From positions 682,001-746,000 of the forward strand of contig NW_004457735.1 of assembly GCF_000203815.1 (NCBI RefSeq): a stretch of DNA of 64,000 nt, in the 5' to 3' direction. Each line of letters starts with the position of its first letter. The first letter of the stretch is position 1. This document shows positions 25,366-36,945 of the stretch, in pieces. Position numbers and translations under genes: made by a program. Origin of the DNA: Cavenderia fasciculata (lineage: Eukaryota; Evosea; Eumycetozoa; Acytosteliales; Cavenderiaceae). The notes below the pieces were generated by a model. That model had not been told where the DNA came from, did no database searches, and worked only from the letters and a program-made list of their open reading frames with translations.

Positions 25366-25584
25366 TATTAATTATTTTACTTTAATAAATAAATGAACAC
25401 CAGACCAAAAGATTAATTATTTATTTATTTTTTCTCACTCTGTTGGCATTGTGATTATTAAAGTTGTTGAATTGGTTGTATAATTAAATCAATAGTTTAT
25501 TTCTTTCATTTAAAGTAATGGTCTTGAATTTCAACATAACGGGTCTTAAAGCACCCAACCAACTGGAACTTAGTAATCACATTT
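25366..25584. other. AT-rich spacer, nothing recognised
   Basis: This is the 3' flank of B3. No open frame, RNA gene or repeat of the A/B type was seen. Confidence 0.5.
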
Positions 25585-25830
25585 TCAATAATTCACGTTG
25601 AACAAGTTCATTATCCTCTTTTAATGTTTCTGATATAACTCTATTTTTAGAATAATAATAATAATTGTTGTTGTTAGAATAGATCGGTCTGTATATATTC
25701 GTTGATTAACATTTAAAAATTGTATTCATACGAAATAACCATCATTGTAAGCATCCAAGAATATCATTTTAATATACTCTTGTAAAAAGTCAAGAAATTT
25801 GATTGGTCCATTCAGTATCGAAAAGTTGTA
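25585..25830 (-). pseudogene. Family A scrap (exon 3/4 junction)
   Basis: In reverse orientation the stretch contains the start of exon 4 (ISETLKEDNELVQ-type text), the preceding intron, and a short piece of exon 3 around the FLDAYNDGYF block. Most of exon 3 between these pieces is deleted. It has no coding capacity and is a remnant lying between B3 and B4. Confidence 0.6.
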
Positions 25831-25974
25831 CATTATATCACGACATCTAGATCTAGGTGACATTCTTTGCTATCAGGCAGTTGGTTTAAAACAATAGTGC
25901 TCGTTATTAATATTAAAAAATGAAGGCTGTTATATAAAGGTGCACCATGCATGGTCACCTGAAGATAAACACGA
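25831..25974. other. Unexplained spacer between A and B scraps
   Basis: About 140 bp, including text around ATCTAGATCTAGGTGAC that resembles nothing else in the window. No gene is supported here. Confidence 0.4.
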
Positions 25975-27318
25975 TTTCTATTTCAACAATCATCTCAATT
26001 CAGGAACAACGGTTAATTGGTCTCATACTAATATTCTGACTTGCTCTCATACCAATATATCGATATGTTGAATTTTGATTCAAAATGAGTTTATTTGTTC
26101 AGCTCACCTAGGGACTTATATTGGGTCCGACTATTTTGGTTCTATTTAAATTGCTCCTGCATTGTTATCTTCACCATTATCATCGTCATCTTTGTAAGCA
26201 TTTTCACCATCCTCATCGTCAATTGTTTGATCTCATTCATAATCTCTGGTGGTGATAAGTGGAAGTATTAGTAATTGTGAACGTTTGTTGAAATATTATT
26301 TACCATCCAAATGGATTTATACATACTCTTTTGGATTACATCTTTTTTATCGAAACATTCTTGGGTATCGACTGCCAACATTTTAGCGATGGTTTGGAGA
26401 CTCTCGATTGGAAGTTCTGCCACCAACTGTCCAAAGCCTTGATTGTCGCCTTCATCATCATCATTATTGACGCAGAGGCTTGTGGAGGCTCTAATTCATC
26501 TCTAAAAAAGAATCCTGAAACAAAATCCCATCCTGCTTTTAATATTTCCTTGACTTCTTGAGAGCTGATTGGGATCTTGGTAGTTGACCTGCCAGTCTTC
26601 GATAGAGTTTCAAAGAGATTACAGTGTTAATCAATTGTTGTTATTTACAAATATTGTTTTGTTTAATACAGGCAATTGTACTTGTGATCATATTAAGTAT
26701 GTAATCTATGATATGATGGAGAAAGACGACAGTTGTTGTGTATAGATTGCCAAAGTTGGTACTACCGGCAGCAGACTTGAACATCTCGATAATATGTGAT
26801 ATTCGATACACATAGAGTGCGACAGGCTCTTCATTGTGGTATTTATCTACAGCTTCACAAGCAGCTTCCACACAATAGTCAGCTGACTCTTGATCAGTAT
26901 AGAGCTCCATTATACTCAAGGCAAGGTGTCTGCATCGAAGTCCTCCTCCACCAGAGCCAGAAGTAGAACCACCATCATTTACATTCTCCAAAGACATGAG
27001 TTGTATTGAACGTTTGACCAACTTGGATACAGAGTTTTGTAACAAACTATTGATTGTATCCAATGCACCCAACCTAAATGCATGCGGTTTTTAAACACGG
27101 CCGAAATAAAGTGGATACCACAATGCATACTTTCTTTCGATGAATCTGTGATGTTGATTGAGTTGGCCAAGATCGACGGTGTACTTTGTTCCTGGTATCT
27201 TGTACAGAGTTGTACCCAACAACATTCTAATCTCTCTCACATGATTGAATATTATCGTTCTTAGAACTACTGATCGAATGATCTTTCTAAATAACTCTTC
27301 TTCTTTGTTAGGAGACAT
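25975..27318 (-). pseudogene. Family B copy B4, decayed and interrupted
   Basis: The first exon is well preserved: the MSPNKEEELFRKIIRS start at 27318, then LGALDTINSLLQNSVSKLVK and LRCRHLALSIMELYTDQE. One break separates the N-terminal part from the rest. The exon 2 acidic stretch is shortened, exon 3 is reduced to a few pieces, and its tail text (near 25975-26005) is separated by about 150 bp of unrelated sequence at 26007-26155. B4 lies in tandem downstream of A6 on the minus strand. Confidence 0.7.
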
Positions 27319-27470
27319 TCTTTACATCAAATAAATACATAAAAAAAATTTTCCTGAAAAAAAGGAGGGGAATTATTCATCAAATTATTATTTTTTTTAA
27401 GGAGGAATCAAAACAATTGGAAAAGATAGATATCAATCGTTGGTCATCAACTTTAAATATTTATTTATTT

Positions 27471-30325
27471 TTATTTTTTTTTTATTTGTTTTAATTCCTT
27501 GGTGAGATCTCTTGGGCTATATCTCGTGTTCTTTTCAAGTGCCACTATCAATAGATCAATCCATTCAGAATATGATATCTCCTCTGTTGGTGACATTGTA
27601 ATGCTTAGTGGAAAAATATTTAGTTCATCATAGAAATCAATGACCAACTCGACTTTTGAAGACAAGTCACTTTTTGTTGATCCCATATTTTGATTGATCC
27701 AATCGATAACCCTACCAATCACATAGAATGATATCATTTCAATGGTGTTCAATTGACCGTCCATTGAAACTAGTGTCTTTACCAAAATGTCAATCTCTGG
27801 CAATTCATCCCAGCTCCAGCGAAATAGACGATATGTGCTAATAGTATAATGTTGTGCTTGTACTATCAAATCGATGATTTGTAATATTTGATCGGTTGTA
27901 ATGTTTCCTTCTCCAAGTATTATTTGTTCGACCATTTTAGTGGCTGCAGCCAAATGGTATCTGAGAAGCTCTAGTACATCTGGATTTGCTTGAGATAGAT
28001 CATAGGGCATTGCCTCAGCCAATGAATCGAGTATTTGTTGAAATAGTAGAGTAGATTCTTGGTGGTGTATTCCTTTGTATTCCACTGTTCTTGTGTATAG
28101 GAGGCTCAATAATTTTGAGGCCTTTGCTTTTTCTGTTGTGTGGGTATATGGTGATTGGCTGGAGTGTAGTTGGATCAAGGGTGTGATTAAATGTTGAATG
28201 TATTGATTTGTTGTTGCTTTATGTGGGCGTTTAAACAAGTATGAAAGAGTGGATACCCAACTATTGATTGGTTGACCAATTATTATTATTTTCATAGCTC
28301 TTGGTAAATAGATTGACAAGTTCATTTCAGATCTGGCGATCCATTTAACAAGATATCTTCCCACAAAGTTATCGATTTGATGGTGTTTATATTGTTTTGA
28401 AAATAATATTCGTTGAATAAATTGATTGATCTCTTTGAATCCAAGTTGAACGATAGTAAGATGAAACAATTCAGAGGCTCTATATAAAATGTCATCGTCA
28501 TTTTGAAAACGATCCAATAATGCAATGGTTGCTTTTGATAATGCTTTTAAGCTCTAAAAAAATAAATAAATTTTGGTGATTAATAATTAAAGGATGGCAA
28601 AAGTTAACAGATCGCTTGTACCTACTGGAAATTGAGGAATGTGATAGTCTGAGAACGAGCGTACCAAGGATATAGCAGAAACTAAGACCTTCCTATGATT
28701 TGATTGAATCGACTTTAAAACGAGGTTGACAATACATTCTTGCCAAAGAGGTTCTGTAGGAAATATTCTTTCCAAAATTAGGGATGCAAATTGATTCCTA
28801 TTACGACGATCTTGATCACAGACCTTGACAAGAGAGGATAATAAATGAGAATATGGTGAAGCTTGATTGATGATGTGATTAAAAGTTTCTTTGATGATAT
28901 CTCGAAACTCTATACTATCGACAAACATATCAAGATAGTAAGGCATATTGCAGAACTGTTTAATAAATTTCAATAATTCGCGTTGAACAAGTTCATTATC
29001 CTCTTTTAATGTTTCTGATATGACTCTATTTTTAAAATAATAATTGTTGTTGTTAGAATAGATCGGTATATATATCGCTTGATTAAAATATTATATTCAT
29101 ACGTTTTGAGAAGATCAATACTAAAATATGTTTTCCAATCCTCATTTACGTGATCAAACATATTTAATAATTTGAGAGAACTATTAATTTATCCTTCCAT
29201 GTTTGTGTTAGGCATCGGTTGAAATGTTCGAATAGAATAGATAATACTTGATGCTGAGTCGCTTTAAAAGATCGAATTTTCTTGGCAATTATTGGCTCTT
29301 CATACTTGATGTCGTTAAAATCTTCTGTATCAAACACATTCATATATTCAATAAGTTGTGGTACGAAATAACCATCATTGTGAGCATCCAAGAATATAGT
29401 TTTAATACTCTTTTAAAAAGTCACAAGAAATTTGATTGGTCCATTCAGTATCGGAATGTTCAAGGAATACTGTCTGTGAAATCATCCTTTTTAATTCTTT
29501 ACCTCTTTGATCTTAAAAACTATACTCTTTGAGCACCAATAAAAACATATAAACGGGTTTGTCTCTACAAACACTTTTGGATATATTGGGGTCCTTATAG
29601 ACACGAAATATAGTATCCAAAGTATCATATATGACATCCAAATATTTGTCTCTAATGTGTGCATCATAGTTATGCAATCTAATAATACCATCTAAAATGA
29701 ATGGAATCATTGTGCTATAATGTCTTTTTTGTTTCTCTACCCAATCATTGACCAACTTATCATCAAACAAAGTATTAAACCAATTAAATGTTTGAATAAT
29801 AAATAAATATCTTCATCATTGTTATCTGTTGTTATGACAATAATAGAGATTGATCAGTCTACTTGTCTAATCAATGATATCTATCATAATATCTATATAA
29901 ACATACATTGGTTTGATATCATTAATTGAATTAATTCCATTTCATGGTGAACAAACTCCTTTGATTGTTTGATATGCTCGAGTATGATTTCATGCATATG
30001 TTTCTTTGTTTCATATGATAGATGATGAAACAGACACTTGTCATTATCAGTGCCATAGGGTAATTGAATAAAAAGTAATTGAATCAATGCTGTTGAAGGA
30101 TGGATATTATCTTTATCGTATATCTGTAAATATAAACAACAAAGAGTGTGAGTATCTTATTACCTTATTCCTACTGTGATCATTCAACCCCTCATATTTG
30201 TATCCAACTACAATACATACGAGATCATCATCTTTATGTGGATCAGCAATATTACATAGTTTATAAGTAATGTCTAGTATGACTTGATCAGCTCGTCGTC
30301 GTACACATTCATCTTTTGGTACCAT
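27471..30325 (-). pseudogene. Family A copy A6, partly decayed
   Basis: Exon 5 (28555-27471), exon 4 (about 29029-28624) and exon 2 (about 30120-29908) are open. Exon 3 is split by a few frame breaks and a shortened acidic segment (FLDAHNDGYFVPQLIEYM). Exon 1 is truncated to MVPKDECVRRRADQVILDI. It mixes features of both A subfamilies, with an A1-like exon 1 and A4-like exons 3-5, which suggests gene conversion. No divergent B gene lies at its 5' end; B4 lies downstream instead. Confidence 0.7.
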
Positions 30326-30499
30326 GATAGAAATTATAATTATAATTATAATTTTTTTTTATCGATTTATTTATCTCCATAAAGCACGGTATTATTAATT
30401 TTAGGCTGCATTTGCTAAAATTTCTTGACCGAGGTTGTTCAAAGCAAGTGATACTACATATCTTTTATAGTGCTTGCAATTTAAAGTATAATGAAAGAT
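30326..30499. other. Short spacer, nothing recognised
   Basis: AT-rich sequence between the truncated A6 start and the next A fragment, with a short alternating ATAATT run just upstream of A6. Confidence 0.4.
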
Positions 30500-30815
30500 A
30501 ATGTTTGACTATCTTGTATGTATTAAATTCGTGTTTAAATTGAAAACTACTAGTAGTGATACTCATACATACACCTCTTTGTTGTTTATATTTATTTATA
30601 GATATACGATTGAGATAAATGCTTTATGCCTGCACTAGCATTACATTATTTACTTTTTATTCAATTACCTGATGGTACTGATAATGATAAGTGTCTTTTA
30701 CATCACTATCATATGAAACAAAGAAACATATCCGTGAACTCTTTCTCAAACAATTAAAGGAGTTTATTCGATTTCAAGAGGAATTAATTCAATTAGTGTA
30801 TGTTAATTAACATAA
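30500..30815 (+). pseudogene. Family A scrap (intron 1 and exon 2)
   Basis: It contains the end of an exon 1 donor region and first intron, then exon 2 text from the IYD block through QLPDGTDNDKCL and the KKHIREL region. It is shortened and out of frame. It points toward B5 and is too incomplete to be functional. Confidence 0.6.
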
Positions 30816-30954
30816 AAGATTTTAATTATTTTACAATATAGGGTTAAGTTTTAATACAAAAATATAGAGCTGGGTGTTTGTTTTCAAGAAAAGAAATTGA
30901 GAATGAAAATACATTTAAATGTTCTAATTAATCAAAGTTAATTTTATTTATTTA

Positions 30955-32473
30955 TAAAGCATTTAATCAATAAAGACGATTTCTATTTCAACAATCATCA
31001 TCGCTGTCGTCTTTGTAGTCATCATCTTGATCTTCGTCATCTTTACCAATCATCTTCGTCATCACCACGATCATCATCGATCCGTTCAAGTTGATCTTCA
31101 TCGGCACCCAGTTCTATGAATGCTTGTACTGGAGTCATGTACCAAACATCGTCATACATCGTGGTCACACATAAACTCATACCAATCAAGTATTTTCAAT
31201 CTTTGTGACTCGCTGTACTGTGATGCATCAACATCTCCATCGTCTTCATACACTTTGAAAACCATTTTCTTTGATTCCAATTGTTTGATTGCTAAACTCT
31301 TGTTGTTATTAATTTAATTTTATAAATAATATTTCTATAAATATCTCTTTATATAAACTTTATACATACTCTTTTCAATTACATTTTTTTTTATCCAAAC
31401 ATGCTTGAATATCGACAGACAACATTTTGGCAATGGTTTGGAGATGTTTGATTGGAAGTATGGGCAACAACTGTTTAAAGTCTTCCTTGGGTTTGTCTCC
31501 TTCGCCGTATTGACAGTCGTCGATGAACCAATGTACGTAGACTCTTCTATCGGGGTGAGCATCGTCATTGCTTTCATCAAAGTCGGGGAATACACCGACT
31601 TTTTCCTTGTTGATGTTATCAATGGTTTCATTGAGATCCTCGGTGTATAGCTGGTCGGTCTCTTTGATATTTTCCAACAACCCTTTTATTGAATCACCAC
31701 GTCTTGGATCCTTGGAGGTGCTAAGATTTCCTTTACCTCTCGAGATCTTACTATAGTCTTGGGCATTATCCTGCTAATCTCCTATATATATATAGAACAA
31801 AACAGTTAATCATCTCTTGTCACTTCTTTTTACATTCAACTGAACTCAATGTTGTCTTGTTGTTGTTGTTGTTGCTGGTACTTACTTCCTTTGTCTTTGA
31901 AATGACACTTGCCATTGCGATTGAGGCCATAAAAAGGAAATACTCGATGATACTTTGGAGAAAGACCACAGTTGTTATGTATAGATTGCCATAGTTGGAA
32001 CTACCCGCAGCATACTTGAACATCTCGATAATATGTGATATTGGGTACACATAGAATACGCCAGCTTTGCCTTTGTGGTATTTATCCACAGCTTCACAGC
32101 CTACCTCCACACATACCTCGTTTGCGTCTTGATCGGGATAGATCTCTGTGACACACGAGACAATGTGTCTGATTCGAAGACCTTCAGAAGCACCACCATT
32201 TGTATTTGCATTCTCCAAGGACATGATTTCAATTGAACGCTTGACCAACCTGGACAGTGTACTTTGTTTTGAAGCAAACCAGTGATTGTTTCCAATGCAC
32301 CCAACATCAATATATATGGGTCTTTATACCCATGTCTATCAATATCGTGGTAGCGATGATATTTTTTGCTGATGTATTGGTGATCTTGAACGAGTTGACC
32401 AAGTTCGACGGTGTACTTTGTTCCTGGTATCTTGTACAATGATCTTTCTAAACAACTCTTCTTTGTTTGTCAT
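30955..32473 (-). pseudogene. Family B copy B5, decayed
   Basis: The MTNKEELFRKI start at 32473 faces A7. The following blocks (KIPGTKYTVELGQLVQDHQ, LGALETITGLLQ, VKRSIEIMSLENANTNGGA, YPISHIIEMFKYAAGSSN) are present but divided among frames, with several breaks. Exon 2 is diverged (PKTIVRSREVKEIL, LYTEDLNETIDNI), and exon 3 retains MYEDDGDVDASQYS-type text and an acidic end. It is more diverged from B2/B3 than B4 is. A 43-bp piece identical to its exon 2 start also occurs at 43985-44027. Confidence 0.7.
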
Positions 32474-32641
32474 TAAATATTTAAGATGAACGTTCAAAAG
32501 ATTAAAAAAGGTGTGGGGGGAATACAAGATGAAAATGAGCGGGAAATGGATGTTCAAAAAGTGAATTAATTAACTTTCGTGTTGTTTAATCCATATGGGT
32601 GTCTCATACTCCACTATTCATTATCACAACTTGTTCAAAAC
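32474..32641. promoter_or_regulatory. Shared upstream region of B5 and A7
   Basis: A 168-bp interval homologous to the A2/B1 interval but with an extra insertion of about 26 bp. A plus-strand 27-codon frame starting MNVQKIKKG at 32486 lies 12 bp from the B5 ATG and ends at a stop inside the insertion. Beyond it the frame in register with A7 reopens (ILHYSLSQLVQNM). In A7 this frame is therefore either an upstream ORF or the severed N-terminus of A. Confidence 0.55.
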
Positions 32642-35624
32642 ATGACAGCATCTTCTAATGAACTCCTTGAATCAAGGACTGTTAGATTTACTGATTCCAT
32701 CAAGAAGTTGTTAAATGGGCCATTCGTCTTCTCACTTGGATCTAATACCAATGTGACATTATCTTGTCGAGACCTCTCAGTTATGAAAGATCTTCAACAA
32801 CGAGCCGATCAAGTCATACTCGACATTGTTTATCGAGTATGCAATTTGGAGTGTAATATTGCTTCAGATGATGGTGATGATCTCGTATGTATTGCAAATT
32901 ATCCTTTATTATTATTATGTATACTCATACACCTTGTTTGTTTATTTACAGATATATGATCAAAAGCAAAGCCCACATCCTTCACTAGCATTGATTTATT
33001 TGCTATTTATTCAATTACCCGATGGTACTGATAATGACAAGTGTCTGTTTCATCATCTATCATATGAAACAAAGAAACATATGCATGAACTCTTGCTCAA
33101 TCATATCAAACAATCAAAGGAGTTTGTTCACCACGAGAAGGAATTAATTCAATTAATTCTATCAAACCAATGTATGTTTATATAAATATGATGATGTATC
33201 ATTGATTGGACAAAAATATTGACTGACCTCTTCTAACAACAGATAATAATGATGAAGATATTTATTTATTTATTATTCAAACATTTAATTGGTTTAATAC
33301 TTTGTTTGATGAAAAAAGGAATTACGGCGCAATGATTCCATTCATTTTAGATGGTATTATTAGAATGAATAACTATGATGCACACATTAGAGACAAATAT
33401 TTGGATGTCATATATGATACTTTGGATACTATATTTCGTGTCTATAAGGACCCCAATATATCCAAAAGTGTTTGTAGAGACAAACCCGTTTATATGTTTT
33501 TATTGGTGCTCAAAGAGTATAGTTTTCAAGATCAAAGAGGTAAAGAATTAAAAAGGATGATTTCACAAACAGTATTCCTTGAACTTTCCGATACTGAATG
33601 GACCAATCAAATTTCTTGTGACTTTTTAAAAGAGTATATTAAAACTATATTCTTGGATGCTTACAATGATGGTTATTTCGTACCACAACAACCCAATGAC
33701 TATATGGATGCGGAAGACTGGAATAACCCACTCTTTTACGCCAATGTCTTTGACTCGAAAAAGTATAGTGACATCAAGTATGAAAAGCCAATAATTGCCA
33801 AGAAAATTGAATCTTTTAAAATGACTCAGCATCAAGTATTATCTATTCTATTTGAACATTTCAACCGATGCCTAACACAAACATCGTGGAAGGATAAATT
33901 AATAGCTCTCAAATTATTAAATATGTTTGATCACGTACATAAGGATTGGAAAACATATTTTAGTATTGATCTTCTCAAAACGTATGTAAATCAACGAATA
34001 TACAGACTGATCTATTCTAACAACAATAATTATTATTATTTCAAAAATAGAGTTATATCAGAATCTTTAAAAGAGGATAATGAACTTGTTCAATGTGAAT
34101 TATTGGAATTTATTTACCAATTCTGTAATATGCCTTACTATATTGATATGCTTATCAATAGTATAGAGTTTCGAGATATCATCAAAGATGTTATTAATCA
34201 CATCATCAATCAAGCTTCACCATATCCTCGTTTATTATCCTCTCTAATCAAGGTCTGTGATCAAGATTGTTATAATCACAATCAATTTGCATCCGAAATG
34301 TTGAAAAAATTATTTCCTACAGAGCCTCTTTGGCAAGAATGTATTGTCAACCTCGCTCTAAAGTCGGTTCAATCAAATCATAGGGAGGTTATAGATTCTG
34401 CTATATCTTTTGTATACACATTCACATACCATCACATTCCTCAATTTACAGTAGGTACAATATAAGTGAAGTGGTTCCCCTTTATTTCTATTTATTAATC
34501 ATCAATATTCTATTTATTTTATTTAGAGTTTAAAAGCATTATCAACAGCGATCATTGGGTTATTGGATTGTTTTCAAAATGACGATAAAATTTTAAGGTA
34601 TGTAATTGAATTGTTTGGTCGTATTATCGTTCGGCTTGGACCCAAAGAGATCAATCAATTAGTTCAACGAATATTATTTTCAAAACAATATAAACAAGGT
34701 CAAATCAATCGATTTGTGAGTGTATATCTTATTCAGTGGATAGGTAAATCAGTAAATAACTTGTCAATCTATTTACCATCAGCCATGAAAATATTACTTC
34801 TTCATCAACCAACCTATAGATATAGTATCGACAGTCTTGTAATCATGTACCAACACTCACATAAAGCAACAAACAGATACATTCAACATTTAATCACACC
34901 CATGATCCAACTACACGCCAGTCCAACAACATATTCCAACACAACAGAAAAGGCAAAGGCTTCAAAATTATTGAGCCTCCTATTTACAAGAACAGTGGAA
35001 TACAAAGGAATACACCACCAAGAATCTACTCTACTATTTCAACAAATACTCGATTCATTGGCTAAGGCAATGCCCTCTAATCTATCTCGAACTAATCCAG
35101 ATGTACTAGAGCTTCTCAGATACCATTTGGCTGCGGCCACTAAAATGGTCGAACAAATAATACTTGGAGAAGGAAACATTACAACCGATCAAATATTACA
35201 AATCATCGATTTGATAGTACAAGCACAACATTATACTATTAACACATATAGTGAATTTCGCTGGAGCTGGGATGAATTGCCAGAGATTGATATTTTGGTA
35301 AAGACACTAGTTTCAATGGACGATCAATGGAACACAATTGAAATGATATCATTCCATGTGATTGATATGGTTGTCGATTGGATCAATCGATATCTGAGAT
35401 CAACAAAAAGTGACTTGCCTTCAAAAGTCGAGTTGGTCATTGATTTCTATGATCAACTAAATATTGTTCCACCAAGCATTACAATATCACCAAGAAAGAA
35501 GATATCATATTCTGAATGGATTGATAGATTGATAGTGGCACTTGAAAAGAACACGAGTTATAGCCCAAGAGATCTCACCGAGGAATTAAAACAAATAAAA
35601 GAAAAAATAAATAAAAATAAATAA
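32642..35624 (+). CDS. Family A copy A7: unknown helix-rich protein, complete
   Basis: Exons 32642-32884, 32952-33171, 33243-33981, 34051-34450 and 34527-35624 give 899 aa without interruption. It is the longest complete copy, owing to exon 5 ending NTSYSPRDLTEELKQIKEK. It is nearly identical to A4 and A8 over long stretches, including introns, which points to recent duplication or gene conversion. The same conserved blocks are present (LSYETKKHMHELLLNHIKQ, RDKPVYMFLLVLKEYSFQDQ, TRTVEYKGIHHQ). No enzyme motif, signal or membrane segment was seen. It is head to head with pseudogene B5, so whatever partner it needs would have to come from another B copy. Confidence 0.83.
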
Positions 35625-35650
35625 ATATTACCAATGATTGATTCACTGGT

Positions 35651-35695
35651 GAAAACAAACTTTATCAAATTATAATTTATAATTCTATTCATGAT
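35651..35695. repeat. A/B flanking motif, copy beyond the A7 3' end
   Basis: Reverse-complement copy of the motif at 15560-15603 and 18760-18802. It begins GAAAACAAAC, passes through AAATTATAATTTATAA and ends CTATTCATGAT. Outside it lies the reversed tail of an A1-type copy (TTTAATTTATTTTCTCTTTT), the same outer neighbour as at 15540-15560. Confidence 0.7.
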
Positions 35696-35720
35696 AATTA
35701 TTTAATTTATTTTCTCTTTT

Positions 35721-36141
35721 ATGTATCTTTAAAGACAACGCATCTCTAGCTGATTTGAAAGCAATTAGGCACAGAGTAGCAAAACGAAAAGAACTGCTTA
35801 AAATAAAACAAATATATATATATACTTTAGATAATTATCTATAATCCTTTGCGTAGAAAAGAATAAAAACAAATAAAAAAATCGATTTTTCTGCATTTTT
35901 TTTATTTTTACGTGTATCCCCCATGAACCTTTTCGCTTCAAAAGAACTATCTCAAGAACTTTTTTTTATTTTAATTTTTTCTTTTTTTGAACGTGACCAT
36001 TTTTTGAAGCTTTTTCTCGATTCATTTAAGGTATTTATTCTATACCGATCATCAATGAATAGGTACTACTTGATTGTGCTTTCTCCTTTTCATGTATTTA
36101 CTCCAATTCTTTAATTTTTTATTTAATTCTACCCATAGAAA
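35721..36141. other. Spacer with a coding-like scrap
   Basis: Around 35735-35812 a short open stretch reads DNASLADLKAIRHRVAKRKE, which looks protein-like and Lys/Arg-rich but has no start, stop context or match in the window. The remainder is T-rich and just precedes the truncated DNase II-like gene. No DNase II first exon was found here. Confidence 0.35.
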
Positions 36142-36945
36142 ATGGATATTGGCTACAACCTAAGAATGATAGAATCTCCTTTAGGGGCAACCATGAATCA
36201 ATTCAATATGGAAAACAATCCAAATGAGGAATTTGTCTTTCTTGCCTACAACGACCACGCACTTCGTACCAATAAAAAAAATGTCCAGTATGTAGACAGA
36301 AGTTTCTATAACTACGGGGCTCATGAAAAGGGAGTCATGGGATGGGCAATGGATCCAAATAATCCTGACGAAAGGAGTAAGTATATAATATTCATACAAT
36401 TGTGCTTAATTATTAACAATCATCATCTCTAATATTAAAGAGGGCATAATAATCCAGCACACACTGCCAAAATGGCCAGTCCAGTCAACTCCTGGAGGAA
36501 CATTTAATCCTCCATATTCAACCTTTTCTGAAGACTTTAAAAGGTTGGAGACTGCTGATGACAGTTACATAAATAGGCTATCCCCTTCCTTTGGTTGGAC
36601 GAATTCATTCTTTGGACCAAATCTCATGTCCTATGTTTAATACACTAGGTTGTCCACTTACTCTGTTGTATGCAATCAATCTATTTAGAGAATCACAAAG
36701 TATGCAACTGTTATATAAACCCCCATTCATCTATTTTCCGGGACGGCAATAGTTGGAAAAATGGTGTACATTTCAATGAAATACATGTCGACAACAAGTT
36801 GGTCCTCATATCTTCCTCAATATGCACCTGTACTACAAAAAGATGGACGTCCGGAAGAAATCATACGTGTCCGAGAGTTTATCTCGTATGCCAACAACTT
36901 TAATCCACAGGCAGCACTCTTTGGTAACAAAAAGCCCACTTAGTA
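36142..36945 (+). pseudogene. Truncated DNase II-like gene
   Basis: The second and third coding exons of the DNase II-like gene at 44050-46497 are recognisable. The second reads SPLGATMNQF, FVFLAYNDHALR and GAHEKGVMGW; after a short intron the third reads GIIIQHTLPKWPVQ, FGWTNSFFGPNLMSYV. A scrambled stretch follows, then part of exon 4 (YAPVLQKDGRPEE, NNFNPQAALFGNKKPT). The signal peptide exon and the whole catalytic C-terminal half are missing. At 36945 the sequence switches without a gap into family A exon 4 text, so the gene was cut by the A/B cluster or by the rearrangement that placed it there. Confidence 0.8.
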
